From Kiritimatiellia bacterium (GTDB lineage Bacteria > Verrucomicrobiota > Kiritimatiellia > RFP12 > UBA3636): DNA of 8,663 nt. The position numbers were made by a program, and so were the translations under genes. A model generated the notes under the pieces. It was not told the DNA's origin and ran no database searches. It was given only the letters and a program-made list of their open reading frames with translations. Shown one piece after another: positions 5,226 to 8,663 of this stretch; the stretch's first letter is position 1; every line of letters starts with the position of its first letter. The stretch is from positions 1 through 8,663 of the forward strand of contig JAEDLN010000100.1 in the NCBI GenBank assembly GCA_016295275.1, read 5' to 3'.

Positions 5226-6921
5226 TCGGGCGGCGCGAACCGGCTTCCCGCTCGGAACTCTTGAGCCAATAGGCGCGAAAATCGCGAACAAACCGCCGGA
5301 GAAATTCATCCTTGTTGCGCCCGATCCGAAAGGCTTCCCGGACCGCCTCCGACGGATTGTGCGTTTCTTCCAAAACCGCAAGATAGGTCGGCAAAAGATC
5401 GCGGTAGGGCTGATTCCGAAGGGCCGGTGCCCCACGGTACAGAAAATGCATCAACCCGTACCCGAATGCGTAACTGAACGAAACCCCGCCCTGCACATTC
5501 TTGCCGGGGCGGTAAAACCGCTCGTAATCCCAAAACAGAAAAGACTCCAAAAGCTTCTCCCAATCGACGTTCCGGTCCCGCGCCAGAGATTCCAGAATTT
5601 TCGCGGAATGCCGCAACTCCGTCATCGTCCAACGCTGGGATCGCATCTCGAATCCCGAAAAGTACTCCGCCGTCCCTTCATTGAACCACGGCGAGGTCAA
5701 ACAACCCGACGTCGCCTGAAACAGATACTGGTGGAACGCTTCATGCCGAATGACGTTCATGCGCGTTTGCACACTGCTCTTCGCAATCGGACGAATCACC
5801 AGCTCGCGCCGCCCGCCGTCAAACAAGCCCGCCGTTTCACGCACCGAAAGCGGCAAGCCGCCATCCTGCAAATACAGCTGGAAATCCTCATCCGTCCGAA
5901 ACAGACGGACGACTCCCGTCATCGGCTCGGCCGTTTCGAAAAACGGAACCTGTGCCATGAAACACGAACGGAGCGATTCCAACTCGTCCAGCATCCGATC
6001 CGCAATCCGCTCCGCTGCCGGATCGTCGCTGAGCAAAATGTAGTTCTCCGATTCCATGTACCACCAATTCAATTGGTTCGAAATGGAGGAACGCCCGCGC
6101 CGCCGCTCCAAATCATCGCGGTAGTTCCGTCCGCGATCCGACGGACGCCACCGCCGCTGCGGATCGCCCGGCGCGACGTCCCGATTGCCGCCCCCAGATG
6201 CCGCCGCGAGGCCGCCATCGGTTACCGGAATGACTCTGATTCCTCCCCAAAAATCGTTCTTGATGATGCGTCGAAACGTCTCGTCGCCCGATGATATTGC
6301 CTCCGGTCGCGTAATGCGAACGTAAAACCAATTGCGCGGATGCCCGGATTGCCCCGCCACCCGCCTGTTGATGCGAAACATCCAAATCCCCGTTCCCGAA
6401 TCAAGCGCCGGAAACTCCGCCACCTGAATACGATGATTCATCCCTTGGCGGACAACCGGATTCCCTTCAATCCCATTCGGCTCGTATGCATCCGCCCATG
6501 CCCGCAATTGCTCCGCCGAAACCGTTTCGGGCATGGCACTCTCCTCCGCAGCCGCCCACGCGAGAAAGGCATCTTCCGTTACGTGCTTCTCCGGAAAATC
6601 GAGGGGCGGAAATAACGTGACGGCCGCAATCGAAATCTCATACCCGTCTTGATTGCGCCATACCCCCATCCGCTGATCCAACCGCCACAACGCAAGCGGA
6701 TCGGAACGCTCCTCCGTCCAGGTCTCTTCCCCGCGCGTCCATCGATACCGCAAAATCTCCGCCGGACGCGCCGCTTCCTGCTTGGCATGCTGAAACATCG
6801 GAAACTCCAGCCCGAATAGCGGAAATGGAACCGATTCGGAAAAACGGGGAAGCGATGCCGCTTGCGCGGAAAAAACCTGCAACACAACTAGAAGCACCGC
6901 CGCAATTGTCGTTCCCTTCAT
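5215..6921 (-). CDS. Secreted HExxH metallopeptidase-like protein (peptidase MA-like / DUF1570-like)
   Basis: A 568-residue exported protein. The N-terminus has a clear signal peptide: hydrophobic core at about 6-17, likely cleavage after AQA at 19-21. Residues about 25-235 form an unrecognised domain with alternating short strands. Residues about 240-280 are a Gly/Arg-rich, probably disordered linker. The C-terminal half carries a gluzincin signature: HEAFH (393-397) as HExxH, then WFNEGTAEYF (412-421) about 18 residues later, supplying the third zinc ligand (E415 or E419). The arrangement resembles the peptidase MA-like and DUF1570 families of secreted zinc peptidases; the substrate is unknown. 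The start is supported by AAGGAG 7 nt upstream, which overlaps the stop of the preceding gene. It lies 12 nt after the gene at 6934-8571, so the two are co-transcribed and probably work in the same envelope or extracellular process. The key residues look intact, so activity is plausible. Confidence 0.75.
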   Translation of the reverse strand: MKGTTIAAVLLVVLQVFSAQAASLPRFSESVPFPLFGLEFPMFQHAKQEAARPAEILRYRWTRGEETWTEERSDPLALWRLDQRMGVWRNQDGYEISIAAVTLFPPLDFPEKHVTEDAFLAWAAAEESAMPETVSAEQLRAWADAYEPNGIEGNPVVRQGMNHRIQVAEFPALDSGTGIWMFRINRRVAGQSGHPRNWFYVRITRPEAISSGDETFRRIIKNDFWGGIRVIPVTDGGLAAASGGGNRDVAPGDPQRRWRPSDRGRNYRDDLERRRGRSSISNQLNWWYMESENYILLSDDPAAERIADRMLDELESLRSCFMAQVPFFETAEPMTGVVRLFRTDEDFQLYLQDGGLPLSVRETAGLFDGGRRELVIRPIAKSSVQTRMNVIRHEAFHQYLFQATSGCLTSPWFNEGTAEYFSGFEMRSQRWTMTELRHSAKILESLARDRNVDWEKLLESFLFWDYERFYRPGKNVQGGVSFSYAFGYGLMHFLYRGAPALRNQPYRDLLPTYLAVLEETHNPSEAVREAFRIGRNKDEFLRRFVRDFRAYWLKSSEREAGSRRPILQ

Positions 6922-6928
6922 CGTTCTG

Positions 6929-6934
6929 CTCCTT
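6929..6934 (-). promoter_or_regulatory. Ribosome binding site of the peptidase gene
   Basis: AAGGAG on the minus strand lies 7 nt upstream of ATG 6921 and overlaps the TAA stop (6936-6934) of the preceding gene. This fixes the peptidase start and indicates translational coupling. It is the strongest Shine-Dalgarno sequence I see in the window. Confidence 0.7.
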
Positions 6935-8571
6935 TATGGTTCCGGACCGAACGACTCGTCGCTGTTCGGGGAGGCGTCCGATTTCGCCCCGCTAAAATGG
7001 AGCCGAACCCAGACATTCGATTCGCCGGAACCGGCCGCAAACGATACCGCACCCAAAGGCCGTATGATCGAGCCCGCAACTTCCAGATTTTCGGAATAAG
7101 CCTGCACGACATGCTTCTCAACCATGCCTAAACGCGAACCCAATTGGAGAAACGCTTTGACATAACGTAGCCAATCGGCCAGCTTCACGCCGTCCGCCCA
7201 GCCATACAGCGCCGCTTCCGGCTCCTTGCTTCGCGCAGACAAAACCGAGGCGATCGTCTGCCGATTGTCCGCATCGTCTTTCAGCCGGAGACCTTGCCAG
7301 CTTCCATACGCCGTTCCAAAGTAAAGCCGCTGCTCTTCCGCCGCCACGAACCACCCCTTGTCCTTCGGTATCGAACCTAGAAATTCCTGCTTCGGAAACC
7401 GGAGCAAAAGCGTATTGTCGGACTGCAACTTGGGTCGTGCCCCGAACGCCGCCAACCGGTTTTCCTCACTCTTCCAATATGCGTCCGTAGATGCTCGCGC
7501 AAACCAACGCTCCAATTTGGACGCTTTTACGCTCGGCGCAACACCGCAAAGCGCCGGCATCGGAAATCCGAAGAGGCTGCCTCCATGCGCCGAATCCGAA
7601 ATCCACAATGCCGAGGGCCCCGTTTGCTCAATCGGAAGCCCGATCGAACGCCGGAGCCAATCCGAAAGAATTTTCGTGTCGCCCGCAACAAAGGCCAGCA
7701 ACGAATCGACCGGTATCGAAAGCGCCTCCGGCTCCAGCCGACTCAACCCGTCACCAAACGAAATCACCTCCCCGTCCTGCCGTTCGTCTTCGTACACGAC
7801 CCGCGCAGAAAGCGTCTCATCCTCCAAATCGGAAAGAAGAACAACCCAATTCCCCCGGAGAAGACGATTTCCCAAATCCGTCTGCCGCAAAACATCCGCC
7901 CATTCTTCCCCCTCCGCAAACACGTCCGGTTTGCACGCAACGCGTAACTTGTCTTCGCAGCCGTCTTCCTGAAACAGCTTCTCCATGAGTTGAAGGGTTT
8001 CGCAGGGAGCCGCCTCCTTCGCCCGAAATCGTTTCTCCATCTCTAAAATGAAATCGCCTTCCGGTCCCCAATACGCAAGCAAATGGCGCCCAACCACCCG
8101 AATCGAAAGAACGTAGTCGTCATCCGGCGCAAATCGCAAAAACAAAACGCCCGATTCCGATTCCTCGAACCGAATGACTCCCGGAATCCGCTTGATCGTC
8201 TGGAAAAACCGCAAAATCGGCGTGCGCCACGTTACCTCGCTGACCGCAGCAAGATACGGACGCCGGTCCGTCTCGTAACCTGCCGCAAAATAACTGCGGG
8301 GACCCGATACGAGCCGGAACAGCCACTTCCATCCCGAAGCAAGCGCATCGTCCGGATCGATCTGCAGCGTTTCGCACTCGGCACGGACGATGGGATGCCG
8401 GAAAAATGCCTCGTACTGCTCCCGCAAATCCTCGACATAGGCAACCGCTCCGGCATTCGCGGGAAGAGCTTTGGCAAACTCGAGATGGGGCTTTCCATTG
8501 TCGCAAAGCCAGACCAACCCAAACACCAGAATACAGACCAGAAACGGCCAAAGAATCTTACGCTTTTTCAT
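6934..8571 (-). CDS. Membrane-anchored protein of unknown function (possibly DUF3352-like)
   Basis: I do not firmly recognise this 545-residue protein. The N-terminus KKRK followed by a hydrophobic stretch at about 6-23 is an uncleaved anchor or signal sequence; the Cys at 23 is preceded by V-W-L, a poor lipobox, so a lipoprotein is unlikely. The rest is soluble and predicted periplasmic or extracytoplasmic. It begins with LPANAGAVAYVEDLREQYEAF (36-56), then repeated beta-rich stretches with alternating charged and hydrophobic residues. Late segments AALYGWADGVKLADWL (453-468) and LGAVSFAAGS (506-515) recall DUF3352-type proteins of PVC bacteria, a weak resemblance judged by eye. No catalytic motif is visible. 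The frame extends 13 codons upstream to a TTG at 8610, but ATG 8571 starts exactly at the basic-hydrophobic signal. No Shine-Dalgarno sequence precedes it; a promoter-like element ends 6 nt before the ATG. It leads a two-gene operon with the peptidase, perhaps as its partner or regulator. Confidence 0.7.
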   Translation of the reverse strand: MKKRKILWPFLVCILVFGLVWLCDNGKPHLEFAKALPANAGAVAYVEDLREQYEAFFRHPIVRAECETLQIDPDDALASGWKWLFRLVSGPRSYFAAGYETDRRPYLAAVSEVTWRTPILRFFQTIKRIPGVIRFEESESGVLFLRFAPDDDYVLSIRVVGRHLLAYWGPEGDFILEMEKRFRAKEAAPCETLQLMEKLFQEDGCEDKLRVACKPDVFAEGEEWADVLRQTDLGNRLLRGNWVVLLSDLEDETLSARVVYEDERQDGEVISFGDGLSRLEPEALSIPVDSLLAFVAGDTKILSDWLRRSIGLPIEQTGPSALWISDSAHGGSLFGFPMPALCGVAPSVKASKLERWFARASTDAYWKSEENRLAAFGARPKLQSDNTLLLRFPKQEFLGSIPKDKGWFVAAEEQRLYFGTAYGSWQGLRLKDDADNRQTIASVLSARSKEPEAALYGWADGVKLADWLRYVKAFLQLGSRLGMVEKHVVQAYSENLEVAGSIIRPLGAVSFAAGSGESNVWVRLHFSGAKSDASPNSDESFGPEP

Positions 8572-8577
8572 GGCAAT

Positions 8578-8606
8578 AGCATACTGGATAACCCCCGTCT
8601 CATCAA
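8578..8606 (-). promoter_or_regulatory. Putative promoter of the minus-strand operon, possibly leaderless
   Basis: On the minus strand, TTGATG (8606-8601) and TATGCT (8583-8578) match sigma70 -35 and -10 boxes at four of six positions each, with an ideal 17-nt spacer. The -10 box ends 6 nt before ATG 8571, so the predicted first transcribed base is about the A of the start codon. With no Shine-Dalgarno sequence there, a leaderless mRNA is suggested. The word TATGCTAT resembles TTTGCTAT before the plus-strand operon. If the TTG at 8610 were the true start, this sequence would instead be coding. Confidence 0.4.
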
Positions 8607-8624
8607 GCAATGTAACTTCTCATC

Positions 8625-8653
8625 GTAAATGCGACTACCCTAGTCGCATTTAC
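8625..8653. repeat. Perfect 13-bp inverted repeat with 3-nt loop
   Basis: GTAAATGCGACTA (8625-8637) and TAGTCGCATTTAC (8641-8653) are exact reverse complements around CCC. It lies 53 nt upstream of the minus-strand operon start. Possibilities are a terminator of a gene beyond the window, a REP-like or mobile-element end, or an operator. On the plus strand it is followed by TTGTTCC, only a weak U-tract; on the minus strand by GATGAG, which is not one. The perfection of both arms suggests a recent or selected element. Confidence 0.6.
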
Positions 8654-8663
8654 TTGTTCCGAA

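Noticed and set aside
5086..6294. 402-aa plus-strand open frame antisense to the peptidase gene
   Set aside because: Arg/Pro-rich shadow; the minus strand has a signal peptide, HExxH motif and ribosome binding site.
7358..7988. Plus-strand open frames antisense to the 545-aa protein gene
   Set aside because: Ser/Arg/Pro-rich shadow sequences without a start context; the minus-strand gene has a clear N-terminal anchor and operon structure.
8572..8610. TTG start at 8610 for the minus-strand leader gene
   Set aside because: It would place 13 residues ahead of the basic-hydrophobic signal and overlap a promoter-like element with ideal spacing; possible but less likely than ATG 8571.

Overview
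The window looks like chromosomal DNA from a Gram-negative-type bacterium. It is GC-rich by eye, its intergenic stretches carry GC-rich palindromic repeats, and it encodes an ArnT-like membrane glycosyltransferase system and exported proteins. I lean towards the PVC group (Verrucomicrobiota / Kiritimatiellota / Lentisphaerota). That rests on the style of the intergenic repeats and of the hypothetical proteins, not on a marker gene, so it is weak inference. There is no rRNA, tRNA, transposase, phage gene or CRISPR array.

Layout. Positions 1-321 are non-coding: a GC-rich repeat block (1-215) is followed by an AT-richer stretch holding a promoter-like sequence and a ribosome binding site. Positions 322-5033 hold four plus-strand genes. 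They are a soluble GT2 polyprenyl-phosphate glycosyltransferase (322-1089), an ArnT/PMT_2 membrane glycosyltransferase (1097-2785), a short DedA/TVP38 (VTT) membrane protein (2789-3310) and a second, divergent ArnT-like glycosyltransferase (3408-5033). The first three are packed with gaps of 7 and 3 nt and the fourth follows after 97 nt, so one operon is likely. Positions 5034-5214 are a convergent intergenic region with terminator-like structures, a UUCG-loop hairpin and a second copy of a palindromic module also found at 188-216. Positions 5215-8571 hold two minus-strand genes, transcribed right to left: an unrecognised membrane-anchored protein of 545 aa, then a secreted HExxH metallopeptidase-like protein of 568 aa. 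They are 12 nt apart and share an operon. The window ends with a perfect 13-bp inverted repeat (8625-8653) upstream of this pair.

How the genes may work together. The plus-strand cassette reads as a lipid-carrier glycosylation pathway. The GT2 enzyme would load a sugar onto undecaprenyl phosphate on the cytoplasmic side, and the two ArnT-like enzymes would transfer sugar from the flipped carrier to an envelope acceptor (lipid A, another glycan or a protein) in the periplasm. The VTT protein is a candidate for moving the lipid carrier across the membrane. This is the most interesting hypothesis here: VTT/DedA proteins are now known as undecaprenyl-phosphate translocases, and no ArnE/ArnF or GtrA-type flippase is visible. 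The minus-strand pair appears to be an unrelated envelope or secreted module.
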